Positions 43,298 to 51,472 of a stretch of DNA of 64,000 bases are shown piece after piece. The position numbers and the translations under genes were made by a program. This DNA comes from JBGAQP01 sp044220635 (GTDB lineage Bacteria; Pseudomonadota; Gammaproteobacteria; Burkholderiales; Usitatibacteraceae): assembly GCA_044220635.1 (NCBI GenBank), contig JBGAQP010000006.1, positions 62,001-126,000 on the forward strand. The letters are read 5' to 3'. How positions within the stretch are numbered: position 1 is the stretch's first letter; each line of letters begins with the position of its first letter. Below the pieces are notes generated by a model. That model was not told the origin of the DNA and searched no databases. It worked only from the letters and a program-made list of their open reading frames with translations.

Positions 43298-44275
43298 ATG
43301 CGCATGACCCGCTCGCTCGCCGCGATCGCGGCGATCCTCGTCGCCGCCGCAGTTCCCGCGCTCGCCCAGGCCCAGGCCTGGCCCGCGAAGACCGTGAGGA
43401 TCATCGCCGTCTTCCCCCCGGGCGGATCGGTGGACCAGGTGGCGCGCATCTTCGCCGCCGAGCTCACGCAGCAGCTCGGCCAGCAGTTCATCGTCGAGAA
43501 CAAGGCCGGCGCCGCGGGCTCGATCGGCGCGGCGGCCGTCGCCACCGCGCCGCCCGACGGCTACACGTTCGGGCTCGTCTTCGACACCCACGCGGTGAAC
43601 CCCTCGCTCATCCCGAACATGCCCTTCGATACGGTGAAGGACCTCGCGCCGGTGATGCTCGTGGGAACGGCCGCGATGGCGATCGCGACCCACGCCTCGC
43701 AGCCCTTCAAGGACTTCGCCGAGGCGCTCGCCGCCGCCAAGGCGAACAAGGGAAGCGTCGCCATCGGCTCGATCGGCAGCGGCAGCCTCGGCCACCTCGC
43801 GATGGCGCAGATCAACAACCTCTCGGGCGCCGGGTTCAACCACATTCCCTACCGCGGCGGCGGGCCCCTCATGATCGACGCCGTGGGCGGCCAGGTGCCG
43901 CTCGCGATCGGCACCGTGTTCCTCGTGAACCCCCACGTGAAGTCCGGGAAGCTGCGCGCCCTCGCCGTCACCTCGGAGAAGCCCACGCCGCAGATGCCGG
44001 GGGTGAAGACCGTCGCGGAGCAGGGCGTGCCGGGATACTCGGCGCTCGCCTGGTGGGGCGTGATCGCCCCCGCCGCCACGCCGCAGCCGATCGTGCGCCG
44101 GATGCACGCGGAGCTCGCCAAGGCGCTCAAGAACCCCGCGGTGGCCGAAAAGCTCACCTCGCAGGGGATGGACGTCGTCGGCGGCGGGCCCGAGGAGCTC
44201 GACCGGTTCCTGCGCGGCGAGATCGCGCGCTGGGCGAAGGTCGTGAAGGACAACGGGATCAAGGCCGGCGACTGA
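43298..44275 (+). CDS. Bug-family tripartite tricarboxylate receptor
   Basis: 325 residues. A signal peptide (LAAIAAILVAAAVPALAQAQA) leads to the Bug fold: VRIIAVFPPGGSVDQVARIF, the first ligand-binding loop, FIVENKAGAAGSIGAAAVATAPPDGYTFG, and NHIPYRGGGPLMIDAVGGQVPLAIGT. A Bug receptor binds a small carboxylate or aromatic acid. There are no tctAB genes beside it, so it is an orphan, as is usual in Burkholderiales. AGAGGAGGAGAAGACCC gives a strong ribosome site for the ATG at 43298. Confidence 0.95.
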   Translation: MRMTRSLAAIAAILVAAAVPALAQAQAWPAKTVRIIAVFPPGGSVDQVARIFAAELTQQLGQQFIVENKAGAAGSIGAAAVATAPPDGYTFGLVFDTHAVNPSLIPNMPFDTVKDLAPVMLVGTAAMAIATHASQPFKDFAEALAAAKANKGSVAIGSIGSGSLGHLAMAQINNLSGAGFNHIPYRGGGPLMIDAVGGQVPLAIGTVFLVNPHVKSGKLRALAVTSEKPTPQMPGVKTVAEQGVPGYSALAWWGVIAPAATPQPIVRRMHAELAKALKNPAVAEKLTSQGMDVVGGGPEELDRFLRGEIARWAKVVKDNGIKAGD

Positions 44276-44286
44276 GCCGGCCCGGG

Positions 44287-44304
44287 GCGCGCGCTCGCGC
44301 GCGC
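44287..44304. terminator. GC-repeat hairpin between convergent genes
   Basis: GCGCGCG around 44287-44293 pairs with CGCGCGC at 44298-44304 across a 4-base loop, immediately before the stop of the minus-strand gene at 44305. Without a T tract it is a weak terminator candidate. Confidence 0.35.
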
Positions 44305-45108
44305 TCAGGCGAGGCCGACGAGGCGCGCGACCGCCTCGCGCGCGCTCATGCCCTCCGAGAGGCCGAGCCGGTGGCCGGTCGCGTTCACGCGCGAGAGCAC
44401 GCCCGTCTCCCAGGTCGAGCGCCCGTCGCCGATGCGCGCGCTGCCCGCCCAGACCGTCCCCGCCGCGATGGAGCGCGGGTCGAGGACGGCGAGCCGCGCG
44501 TAGCCCGCGCCGTCCTTGCCGCCGCCCGCGTCGTTGAAGAAGGCGGCGAACACGTCCACCGCAAGCATGTCGTCGGGCAGGCCGCCGGGCAGGCCCCCGT
44601 CGGAACCCGTGAGCACGATCGCGCGCCGGTCCGACTCGCGCACGAGCGAGACCGAATCGACCGTCCAGACCTCGCGGCGCCCCGTCGAGGGGATGCGCTC
44701 GCGCGACTCGCCGAGCTCCGGGGGACGGGCGCTCGCGACCGGCGCGCCGTCGGCGAGGCGCTCGGCCGCCTCCCGGCAGGTCATGCCCGGCCTGCACCCG
44801 AGCGCCTCGGCCTGCGCATTGGCGTGCGAGAGCGTTCCGAGCGCGAGCATGTCCGCGCCGTCGCCGATCCTCGCGCTCGCCGCGTCGACGGCGCAGGCGG
44901 CGAGTCCCAGGCGCTCGAGCCACTCGAGGCCGCCGATGCCCGCGCCGTCCTTGCCCACGCCCGCGTCGTTGAGGATCACCGCGCGCACGCCCGCGCGCGC
45001 CGCGAGCCACGCCGGGTACACGCCGCCGTGCGATCCGCACACCGAAACGCGCCCCGCGGCGCCGGCGCCGAGACGGGTCGCGCAATCCACCACGAGGATC
45101 GGGTCCAT
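44305..45108 (-). CDS. Unknown protein built from two copies of one domain
   Basis: 267 residues, soluble, no signal peptide; I do not recognise a named family. Residues 8-118 and 151-263 are clearly repeats of one unit, joined by a Pro/Glu/Arg-rich linker. Aligned pairs are VCGSHGG (23-29) with LTGSDGG (166-172), NDAGVGKDGAG (47-57) with NDAGGGKDGAG (192-202), SARIGDG (78-84) with SARIGDG (223-229), and GTLSHANA (91-98) with GVLSRVNA (236-243). GCRPGMTCREAAERL likewise pairs with GLSEGMSAREAVARL. The invariant N-D-A-G-x-G-K-D-G-A-G and S-A-R-I-G-D-G blocks look like a ligand or catalytic site. ATG at 45106-45108. Confidence 0.8.
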   Translation of the reverse strand: MDPILVVDCATRLGAGAAGRVSVCGSHGGVYPAWLAARAGVRAVILNDAGVGKDGAGIGGLEWLERLGLAACAVDAASARIGDGADMLALGTLSHANAQAEALGCRPGMTCREAAERLADGAPVASARPPELGESRERIPSTGRREVWTVDSVSLVRESDRRAIVLTGSDGGLPGGLPDDMLAVDVFAAFFNDAGGGKDGAGYARLAVLDPRSIAAGTVWAGSARIGDGRSTWETGVLSRVNATGHRLGLSEGMSAREAVARLVGLA

Positions 45109-45127
45109 GGCCGGATTCTAGCCCCGC

Positions 45128-45164
45128 TTGACGGCCGCGCCGCCCTGTATCAGAATGATATCAT
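45128..45164 (+). promoter_or_regulatory. Promoter with central palindrome upstream of the SPFH/RHH pair
   Basis: TTGACG (45128-45133) and CAGAAT (45151-45156) are spaced 17 bases. ATGATATCAT (45155-45164) is a perfect 10-base palindrome spanning the -10/+1 area, in an AT-rich patch that stands out from the GC-rich surroundings. It could be the operator of the ribbon-helix-helix protein encoded two genes on. Confidence 0.45.
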
Positions 45165-45192
45165 CGCAATAGCAGACGGCCCGGGAGGCCCC

Positions 45193-46074
45193 ATGAGCGC
45201 ATACCGTGCGGAAGGCAATTTCGAGCGTGCCGCGGGCACGCTCAACGGCATCGTGATGCTCGCCCTGCTGCTCGGGCTGGTCGCCCTCGAGGTGTTCGTC
45301 GTCGCGGTGGCGCGCGCCCCGGTTCCGGCGGTCGCGATCGCGGTGGCGATCGTGTTCCTCGCCCCCGGCTTCTTCATGCTCCAGCCCAACGAGGCCTCGG
45401 TGCTCACTCTCTTCGGGGACTACGCGGGAACCGAGCGCACCGCGGGCCTGCGCTGGACCTGGCCCTGGCTCATCCGCAGGAAGCTCAGCGTGCGTGCGCG
45501 CAACCACAACGTGGACACGCTCAAGGTGAACGACAAGCGCGGCAACCCCGTGGAGATCGCCGCGGTCGTGGTCTGGCGCGTGGAGGACACGGCGCAGGCC
45601 CTCTTCGACGTGGACGATTTCGAGAACTTCGTGCGCGTGCAGAGCGAGTCCGCCCTGCGCCACGTGGCCACGCGCTACAACTACGACGAGGGCGAGGAGC
45701 ACGAAAAGGCGGAGGTGACGCTGCGCGCCGGGGCGGAGACCGTCGCCGAGGCGCTGCGCGAAGAGCTCCAGGCGCGCGTGCAGATGGCGGGCGTGCGCGT
45801 CGAGGAGGCGAAGCTCACGCACCTCGCCTACGCCGCGGAGATCGCGGGGGCGATGCTGCGCCGCCAGCAGGCCGAGGCGGTGATCGCCGCGCGCCAGAAG
45901 ATCGTCACGGGCGCGGTCTCGATGGTCGAGATGGCGCTCAGGCACCTCGCGGAGAAGAACGTGCTCCACCTCGACGACGAGCGCCGGGCGGCGATGGTCT
46001 CCAACCTGATGGTGGTGCTCTGCTCGGAGCGCGACACCCAGCCGATCGTCAACACCGGCACGCTCTATCCCTAG
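45193..46074 (+). CDS. SPFH/Band-7 domain membrane protein
   Basis: 293 residues. Two N-terminal hydrophobic segments (GIVMLALLLGLVALEVFVVAVA and VPAVAIAVAIVFLAPGFFML) are followed by the SPFH domain (LQPNEASVLTLFGDYAGTERTAGLRWTWPWLIRRKLSVRARNHN, DKRGNPVEIAAVVVWRVEDTAQALFDVDDFENFVRVQSESALRHVA). A helical region, EEAKLTHLAYAAEIAGAMLRRQQAEAVIAARQKIV, is typical of oligomerising stomatin-like proteins. Such proteins form membrane microdomain scaffolds. A GGGAGGCCCC lies before the ATG. Followed after nine bases by a small RHH protein gene. Confidence 0.92.
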   Translation: MSAYRAEGNFERAAGTLNGIVMLALLLGLVALEVFVVAVARAPVPAVAIAVAIVFLAPGFFMLQPNEASVLTLFGDYAGTERTAGLRWTWPWLIRRKLSVRARNHNVDTLKVNDKRGNPVEIAAVVVWRVEDTAQALFDVDDFENFVRVQSESALRHVATRYNYDEGEEHEKAEVTLRAGAETVAEALREELQARVQMAGVRVEEAKLTHLAYAAEIAGAMLRRQQAEAVIAARQKIVTGAVSMVEMALRHLAEKNVLHLDDERRAAMVSNLMVVLCSERDTQPIVNTGTLYP

Positions 46075-46083
46075 GGCGCGGCC

Positions 46084-46269
46084 GTGGCCGAGCGCAAGGC
46101 CTTCCTCCTGAGGATCGACGCGCAGCTCTGGGCGGAGCTCGAGCGCCTCGCGCAATCGGAGCTGCGCTCGGTCAACGGCCAGGTCGAGTACCTGCTGCGC
46201 GAAGCACTCGCCCGGCGCGGGGTCGCGGCGCACGCCGCCGCGAGGCCGCGCCGGCCCGCCCGCCCCTAG
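46084..46269 (+). CDS. Small Arc-type ribbon-helix-helix protein
   Basis: 61 residues with a GTG start. AERKAFLLRIDAQLWAELERLAQSELRSVNGQVEYLLREALARRG has the beta strand and two helices of the Arc/MetJ ribbon-helix-helix fold, plus a short Arg/Pro/Ala tail. RHH proteins bind DNA as dimers through the strand (here AFLLRID). I recall, but cannot check here, that SPFH genes are often followed by just such a protein. It is not obviously an antitoxin because no toxin gene is beside it. Its TAG overlaps the opposing MFS stop in CTAG. Confidence 0.82.
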   Translation: MAERKAFLLRIDAQLWAELERLAQSELRSVNGQVEYLLREALARRGVAAHAAARPRRPARP

Positions 46270-47474
46270 GCCTCTTCCGGCGGCTTCACCTTGCGGAATT
46301 CGCGCCAGAGCGCGAGGTCGTAGCCGATCTTCGTCACGGCCGCGAAGACGAGCGGGGCCCCGAGCCCGGCGAACTGCATGAGGGCGCCGGCGAGCACCGG
46401 CGCGAGCGCCCAGCCGCCGGAGCGCACGAGGTTGGTGATCCCGGCCGCGGCGAGGCGCTCCTCGGGGCGCACGACCGCCATCACGTAGGACTGGCGGGTG
46501 GGCACGTCCATTTCGTTCAGGGCTTCTCGCAGTAGGAAGAAGAACGCGGCCCAGCCGAAGCTGTCGGTGGCCACGATCGTGAAGAGCAGCAGGCTCGAGG
46601 GCAGGTGGGTGAAGACCATCGTGTTGACGAGCCCGATGCGCCTGGCGAGCCACGCTGCGGCCAGATGCGAGGCGGCCGAGAGCAGCCGCCCGGCGCTGAA
46701 CAGGATCGCGACGGTGGCCGCCGTCGCCCCGAAGCGCTCCGCGAAGTAATAGGCGAAGAGTGCGGAGCCGATGAAGCCTCCCCCGAAGGCGTCGACGAAG
46801 AAGAGCGCCGAGATCCGCAGCACGATCGGGCGGCTCGCGGGCGAGAGCTGCCCCAGGCTGACGGGGGCGTGCCCCGGCGCGCGCGGCGGAAGCCGCGCGT
46901 AGAGCGCGGCGGCGGCGGCATAGAGGACGCAGAAGAGGGCGAGCGCGGCGCGCAGGGCGTCGAGGGGGGCGAAGCCCCAGGCGGCCTCGAGGAGCGTGGG
47001 CAGCCCCGCGAGCAGCCCCCCCGCCGCATAGCCGGCGTCGAGCAGCACGTTGTACCAGGCGAAGACCCGCGTGCGGTCCGCGTCCGTGGTCGTGGCGGGG
47101 AACAGCGCCTGCTCGAGGATGGGAATCGCGCCGCGGTCGCGCCCGTGCACGTTGAACATGCCCACGAAGGCGGCGGCGGTGATCACCGCGAGCTCGCCCG
47201 TGGCGAGCAGGATCGCGCAGCCCAGCACGGGCAGCAGCGCGAGCGCGACGAAGAGGCTGCGCTCGGCGAAGCGTGCGCCCGCGAGCATCGTCGCGAGCGT
47301 GGCGAGCGCCGCGCCCCAGAGCGCGGCGGAGAGCACGAGGCCGATCTGCGCCGGGCCGTAGCCGAGCTTCGCCACGTACAGCCCGATGAGCACCGCCATG
47401 AGGCCCACGGCGAGCGCGCGCAGGAACGCGGCGGCGTAGAGGATGCGGCGCAGGCGCGCAGGCGTGGCGGTCAC
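46266..47474 (-). CDS. MFS transporter
   Basis: 402 residues with about 12 hydrophobic helices and a GTG start. The loop between helices 2 and 3 is LGYGPAQIGLVLSAALWGAAL, and DRTRVFAWYNVLLDAGYAAGG and EALNEMDVPTRQSYVMAVV are also conserved in this branch. The pattern is that of a major facilitator carrier, possibly a drug or metabolite exporter. Substrate unknown. Single gene, convergent with the SPFH/RHH pair. Confidence 0.9.
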   Translation of the reverse strand: MTATPARLRRILYAAAFLRALAVGLMAVLIGLYVAKLGYGPAQIGLVLSAALWGAALATLATMLAGARFAERSLFVALALLPVLGCAILLATGELAVITAAAFVGMFNVHGRDRGAIPILEQALFPATTTDADRTRVFAWYNVLLDAGYAAGGLLAGLPTLLEAAWGFAPLDALRAALALFCVLYAAAAALYARLPPRAPGHAPVSLGQLSPASRPIVLRISALFFVDAFGGGFIGSALFAYYFAERFGATAATVAILFSAGRLLSAASHLAAAWLARRIGLVNTMVFTHLPSSLLLFTIVATDSFGWAAFFFLLREALNEMDVPTRQSYVMAVVRPEERLAAAGITNLVRSGGWALAPVLAGALMQFAGLGAPLVFAAVTKIGYDLALWREFRKVKPPEEA

Positions 47475-47505
47475 GCCGCGATGATACGCGCCGCGCCCGG
47501 CGCGC

Positions 47506-48558
47506 TCAGATGCTCGGCTTGCGGCGCAGGAACTCGACGCGGTCGATGGAGCGGATTCTCACCTCGCGCACCTCCGCGCCCTGGAGGATCTTCAGGCTCA
47601 CCTCGACGCCCGGCGCGCCGGCCGACCAGATGCGCCGGTACATCTCGTCGAGCTTCTCCACCTTCTGTCCCGCCACCGAGAGGATGATGTCGCCGGGGCC
47701 CACGCCCGCCTTGTCGGCGGGACTGCCCGAGGTGACCCGCAGCACCTTGATGCGCCCGTCCTCCTCGAGGGAATTGATCCCGAGCCAGGGCCGGCGCCCC
47801 GCCTTCTGGGCGCCCGTGGCGACCATCTCGTCGAAGATGGGCTTCAACAGGTCGATGGGCACGAACATGTTGCCCGGCAGGCGCTCGCCGGGGCTCATCG
47901 CGTCCATCACGAGGAGCGAGCCGATGCCCACGAGCTCCCCGTCGCGGTTGATGAGCGCCGCGCCGCTGTGGTCGAGGCGCGGCGGCGAGGTGAAGATCGC
48001 CCCCTCGATGAAGTATTCCCAGTAGCCCGCGAACGGGCGCCGCGAGACCACGGTGGCGAGCGAGACCGCCGATTCCCCGCCGCCGGTGGCGATCATGAGC
48101 CGCTCGGGCGGATCGATCCCGCCCGAGGAGCCCAGGGCGATGGGCTTCACGTCGAGCGCTCCGATCGGGCGCAGCAGCCCGAAGCCCGTGGCATGGTCGT
48201 AGGCGACGACGGTGGCGGGCACGGTGCGCCCGTTGGCCGCCGTCACGTCGACCTGGTCCGCCTCGAGGATCAGGTAGCCGATCGTGAGCACGAGGCCCTG
48301 GGGCGCGATCAGCACGCCGCTGCCGCTGCGCTCCGCGCCCAGCGTCTCCGCGGTGCGCGCGTTGGCGAGCGCTCGCGTCCGGACGCCGACCACGGCGCCG
48401 GCGGCTTCGCTCAGCTTGCGGTAGGCGGCCTCGCCTTCGGGCTCGGTCGACTTCGCGGCGGGCGCCGGGCCGACCGCGGACTGGGCGGGCCCCCCGGCGA
48501 GGCCGGCGCAGAGGAGCATGGCGGGGAGCAACGAGAGCCGCGCTTCGCGGATTCCCAT
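47506..48558 (-). CDS. HtrA/S1C-like periplasmic protein with lost catalytic residues, plus PDZ domain
   Basis: 350 residues. A signal peptide (LSLLPAMLLCAGLAGGPAQS) is followed by a trypsin-like fold (about 60-270) and a C-terminal PDZ domain (WLGINSLEEDGRIKVLRVTSGSPADKAGVGPGDIILSVAGQ). The active-site blocks are altered: LTIGYLI (91-97) replaces LTNAHVV, removing the catalytic His; DHATGFGLLR (121-130) has Gly125 where the catalytic Asp stands; the Ser block reads DHSGAAL, keeping Ser198. It is probably a proteolytically inactive binding or chaperone protein. The ATG at 48556-48558 follows AGGAGGCGCCC. Confidence 0.88.
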   Translation of the reverse strand: MGIREARLSLLPAMLLCAGLAGGPAQSAVGPAPAAKSTEPEGEAAYRKLSEAAGAVVGVRTRALANARTAETLGAERSGSGVLIAPQGLVLTIGYLILEADQVDVTAANGRTVPATVVAYDHATGFGLLRPIGALDVKPIALGSSGGIDPPERLMIATGGGESAVSLATVVSRRPFAGYWEYFIEGAIFTSPPRLDHSGAALINRDGELVGIGSLLVMDAMSPGERLPGNMFVPIDLLKPIFDEMVATGAQKAGRRPWLGINSLEEDGRIKVLRVTSGSPADKAGVGPGDIILSVAGQKVEKLDEMYRRIWSAGAPGVEVSLKILQGAEVREVRIRSIDRVEFLRRKPSI

Positions 48559-48644
48559 GGGCGCCTCCTGCGGCATCGCGCCGCGCTTTCCGGACCATGC
48601 TAGCACCATGGCCGCGCCCCGCAAGCGAGCGCGCGGACCCGGCC

Positions 48645-49406
48645 TCAGGAGAGCCAGCCGAGCGTGTCCTCGGTGCGTTTCGCGGGGCGGTACTCGGCCG
48701 AGACCCACCCCCGGTAGCCGTTCGCGTCGAGCCGCGCGAACAGGCCCGGGAAGTCGATCCGGCCGGTGCCCGGCTCGTGGCGCCCGGGCGCGTCGGCGAA
48801 CTGGACATGGCGGATCGCGGGGGCGAGACGGTCGAGGCCCTCGGCAAGGTCCTCGCCCGCCATCGCCATGTGGTAGAGGTCGTATTGCAGGCCGAGGCCC
48901 TCGACCTCGCCGACGAGCGCCATCGCCTCATCCGAGGTCGCGACCGCGAAGCCCGGGACATCGACGCGGTTGATCGGCTCGACGACGAGGTCGACGCCCG
49001 CGAGGGCGCACTCGCGCGCGGCGAAGCGGAGGTTCGCAGCGAGCCGCGTGCGGATCTCGCCGGGGTCGCTCCTCGGGGGAGCCACGCCGGCGATGCAGTT
49101 GAGCCGCGGGCAGGCGAGGACGCGGGCGTATTCGAGGGCGCGCGCCACGCCCGCGCGGAATTCGTCCTCGCGCCCCGGGAGGCAGGCGATGCCGAAATCC
49201 CCTGCGGCCCGGTCGCCCATCGGCAGGTTGAAGAGCACGCACTCCAGGCCCGCGCCGGCGAGTCGGGAGGCGATCTCGCCCGGAGCGTGCTCGTAGGGCG
49301 AGTGGAATTCCACCGCGCGAAAGCCCGCGCGCGAGGCGGCCGCGAAGCGGTCGAGGAAGGCGTGCTCGGCGAAGAGGAAGGAGAGGTTGGCGGCGAAGCG
49401 CGGCAC
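48645..49406 (-). CDS. Hydroxypyruvate isomerase family TIM-barrel protein
   Basis: 253 residues with a GTG start. PRFAANLSFLFAEHAFLDRFAAASRAGFRAVEF is the family N-terminus. VVEPINRVDVPGF and LQYDLYHMAM carry the metal-ligand Glu and the conserved Asp/His, and GRIDFPGLFARLDANGYRGWVSAEYRP contains the last Glu ligand. Hyi interconverts hydroxypyruvate and tartronate semialdehyde in glyoxylate use. It would fit the oxalate-linked metabolism of this window, but glyoxylate carboligase and tartronate semialdehyde reductase genes are not next to it. Divergent from the ABC exporter. Confidence 0.9.
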   Translation of the reverse strand: MPRFAANLSFLFAEHAFLDRFAAASRAGFRAVEFHSPYEHAPGEIASRLAGAGLECVLFNLPMGDRAAGDFGIACLPGREDEFRAGVARALEYARVLACPRLNCIAGVAPPRSDPGEIRTRLAANLRFAARECALAGVDLVVEPINRVDVPGFAVATSDEAMALVGEVEGLGLQYDLYHMAMAGEDLAEGLDRLAPAIRHVQFADAPGRHEPGTGRIDFPGLFARLDANGYRGWVSAEYRPAKRTEDTLGWLS

Positions 49407-49464
49407 GGGCTCGGGGGGCCGGGAGGCGAGCGGCTATACTGGCGAAGCTTACAACGCGTCGTCC

Positions 49465-51339
49465 ATGAACGCTCCCTCCGCGGCCCCCGCCGCCGCCCCG
49501 GCCGCCCCGGTCCTTCCCGCGACGGGCGCCCCACCCCCGGCCGGCGACCTCGGCGTCGTGCGCAAGCTCCTGCCCTATCTCTGGGAGTACCGCTGGCGGG
49601 TCGGGCTCTCGCTCGCCTTCCTCGTCACCGCGAAGCTCGCCAACATCGCGGTGCCGCTCGTGATGAAGCGCATCGTCGACGGCCTCTCGGGTCCCCAGGC
49701 GGTGCTCGCGGTGCCCGTGGCGCTGCTCGCCGCCTACGGGGCGCTGCGGCTTTCCTCGACGGTGTTCAACGAGTTGCGCGACGTCGTGTTCGTGAAGGTC
49801 GCGCAGCGCGCCATGCGCCGCGTGGCCCTCGAGGTCTTCCACCACCTGCACGCGCTGTCGCTTCGGTTCCACCTCGAGCGCCAGACGGGGGGCCTCACCC
49901 GCGACATCGAGCGCGGCACGAGGAGCATCTCGACGCTGCTCAACTTCATGATCTTCAGCGTGCTGCCCACGCTCCTGGAGATCGCGCTCGTCACGGGGCT
50001 GCTGATCGCGAAGTTCGACGTCTGGTTCGGGGTGATCGCGGTCGCGGCGATCGTGCTCTACGTGGCGATCACCTTCGTCATCTCGGAGTGGCGCACGCAC
50101 CACCGCCGCGCCATGAACGAGATGGACTCGAAGGCCAACACGCGCGCGATCGACTCGCTCCTCAACTACGAGACCGTCAAGTACTTCGGCAACGAGTCGT
50201 GGGAGGCGAGCCGCTACGACGAGAACCTGCGCCGCTACGAGAAGACCGTGGTGAAGAGCGAGGCGTCGCTCGGGCTGCTCAACGCCGTGCAGGCCGCGGT
50301 GATCGCGGTGACGGTCTCGCTCCTCATGTGGCGCGCGGCCGACGGCATCGTCCACGGCGCGCTCACCCTCGGCGACCTGGTGATGGTGAACGCGCTGCTC
50401 ATCCAGCTCTACATCCCGCTCAACTTCCTCGGCGTCATGTACCGGGAGCTCAAGCAGGCCCTCACGGACATGGAGAAGATGTTCCGGCTGCTCGCGGAGA
50501 ACCGCGAGGTCGAGGACCGCCCCGGGGCGGGGCCGCTCGCGGTCGCGGGCGGCGCCATCCGCTTCGAGAACGTCGACTTCAGCTACGACGGCGAGCGAGC
50601 GATCCTGCGCGAGGTCTCCTTCGAGGTCCCCGCGGGCGCCACGGTGGCGGTGGTGGGCGCGAGCGGCTCGGGCAAGAGCACGCTCGCGCGCCTGCTCTTC
50701 CGCTTCTACGACGTGGGCGCCGGGCGCATCCTCGTCGACGGGCAGGACATCCGCGAGGTGACCCAGGCGAGCGTGCGCGCCGCGATCGGCATCGTCCCGC
50801 AGGACACGGTGCTCTTCAACGACACCATCCTCTACAACGTCGCCTACGGCCGGCCGGGGGCCACCCGCGCCGAGGTGGAGGAGGCGGCCAAGGTCGCCCA
50901 CATCGCGGATTTCATCGCCGCGCTCCCGCTGGGCTGGGAGACCACCGTGGGCGAGCGCGGCCTCAAGCTCTCGGGCGGCGAGAAGCAGCGCGTGTCGATC
51001 GCGCGCACCGTGCTCAAGGCCCCGCCGATCCTCGTCTTCGACGAGGCGACTTCCGCCCTCGACTCGAAGACCGAGAAGGCGATCCAGGCCGAGCTCGCCG
51101 AGATCTCCCGCGACCGCACGACGCTCGTGATCGCCCACCGCCTCTCGACCATCGTCGATGCCGACGAGATCCTGGTCATGGACCAGGGACGGATCGTCGA
51201 GCGCGGCTCCTTCCGCGAGCTCCTCGAGGCCGGGGGGCGCTTCGCCGAGATGTGGCGGCTCCAGCAGCAGGAGCGTTCCGCCGCCGAGGCGGCGCTCGCC
51301 TCGCCCGCCCCGGGCGCCGCCGCGCCGCGCGAGGCGTAG
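49465..51339 (+). CDS. Atm1-family ABC exporter (fused permease-ATPase)
   Basis: 624 residues, a half transporter that works as a homodimer. The TMD with six helices has the Atm1/HMT signature region FHHLHALSLRFHLERQTGGLTRDIERGTRSI and SLLNYETVKYFGNESWEASRYDE. The ATPase has Walker A VVGASGSGKSTLARLL, signature LSGGEKQRVSIART and Walker B ILVFDEATSALDS. Relatives export glutathione-based compounds for Fe-S assembly or heavy-metal defence. An Ala/Pro-rich N-terminal tail of about 30 residues precedes the first helix. Confidence 0.95.
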   Translation: MNAPSAAPAAAPAAPVLPATGAPPPAGDLGVVRKLLPYLWEYRWRVGLSLAFLVTAKLANIAVPLVMKRIVDGLSGPQAVLAVPVALLAAYGALRLSSTVFNELRDVVFVKVAQRAMRRVALEVFHHLHALSLRFHLERQTGGLTRDIERGTRSISTLLNFMIFSVLPTLLEIALVTGLLIAKFDVWFGVIAVAAIVLYVAITFVISEWRTHHRRAMNEMDSKANTRAIDSLLNYETVKYFGNESWEASRYDENLRRYEKTVVKSEASLGLLNAVQAAVIAVTVSLLMWRAADGIVHGALTLGDLVMVNALLIQLYIPLNFLGVMYRELKQALTDMEKMFRLLAENREVEDRPGAGPLAVAGGAIRFENVDFSYDGERAILREVSFEVPAGATVAVVGASGSGKSTLARLLFRFYDVGAGRILVDGQDIREVTQASVRAAIGIVPQDTVLFNDTILYNVAYGRPGATRAEVEEAAKVAHIADFIAALPLGWETTVGERGLKLSGGEKQRVSIARTVLKAPPILVFDEATSALDSKTEKAIQAELAEISRDRTTLVIAHRLSTIVDADEILVMDQGRIVERGSFRELLEAGGRFAEMWRLQQQERSAAEAALASPAPGAAAPREA

Positions 51340-51472
51340 ACTGGTCCTGCACGCCCGGATCCGGCCAGGCCCGGGCTGATGCCGGAGTGCCCGCAACGCC
51401 CGCGCCGTCCCGCACCCTCCACCAGAAGGCCTGGCCCTCCGCCCGGGCGGCATGACGACAGGAGGGCGAGAC

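Noticed and set aside
46084..46269. Ribbon-helix-helix protein as a toxin-antitoxin antitoxin
   Set aside because: No toxin-sized gene is adjacent; its neighbours are an SPFH gene and a convergent MFS transporter.
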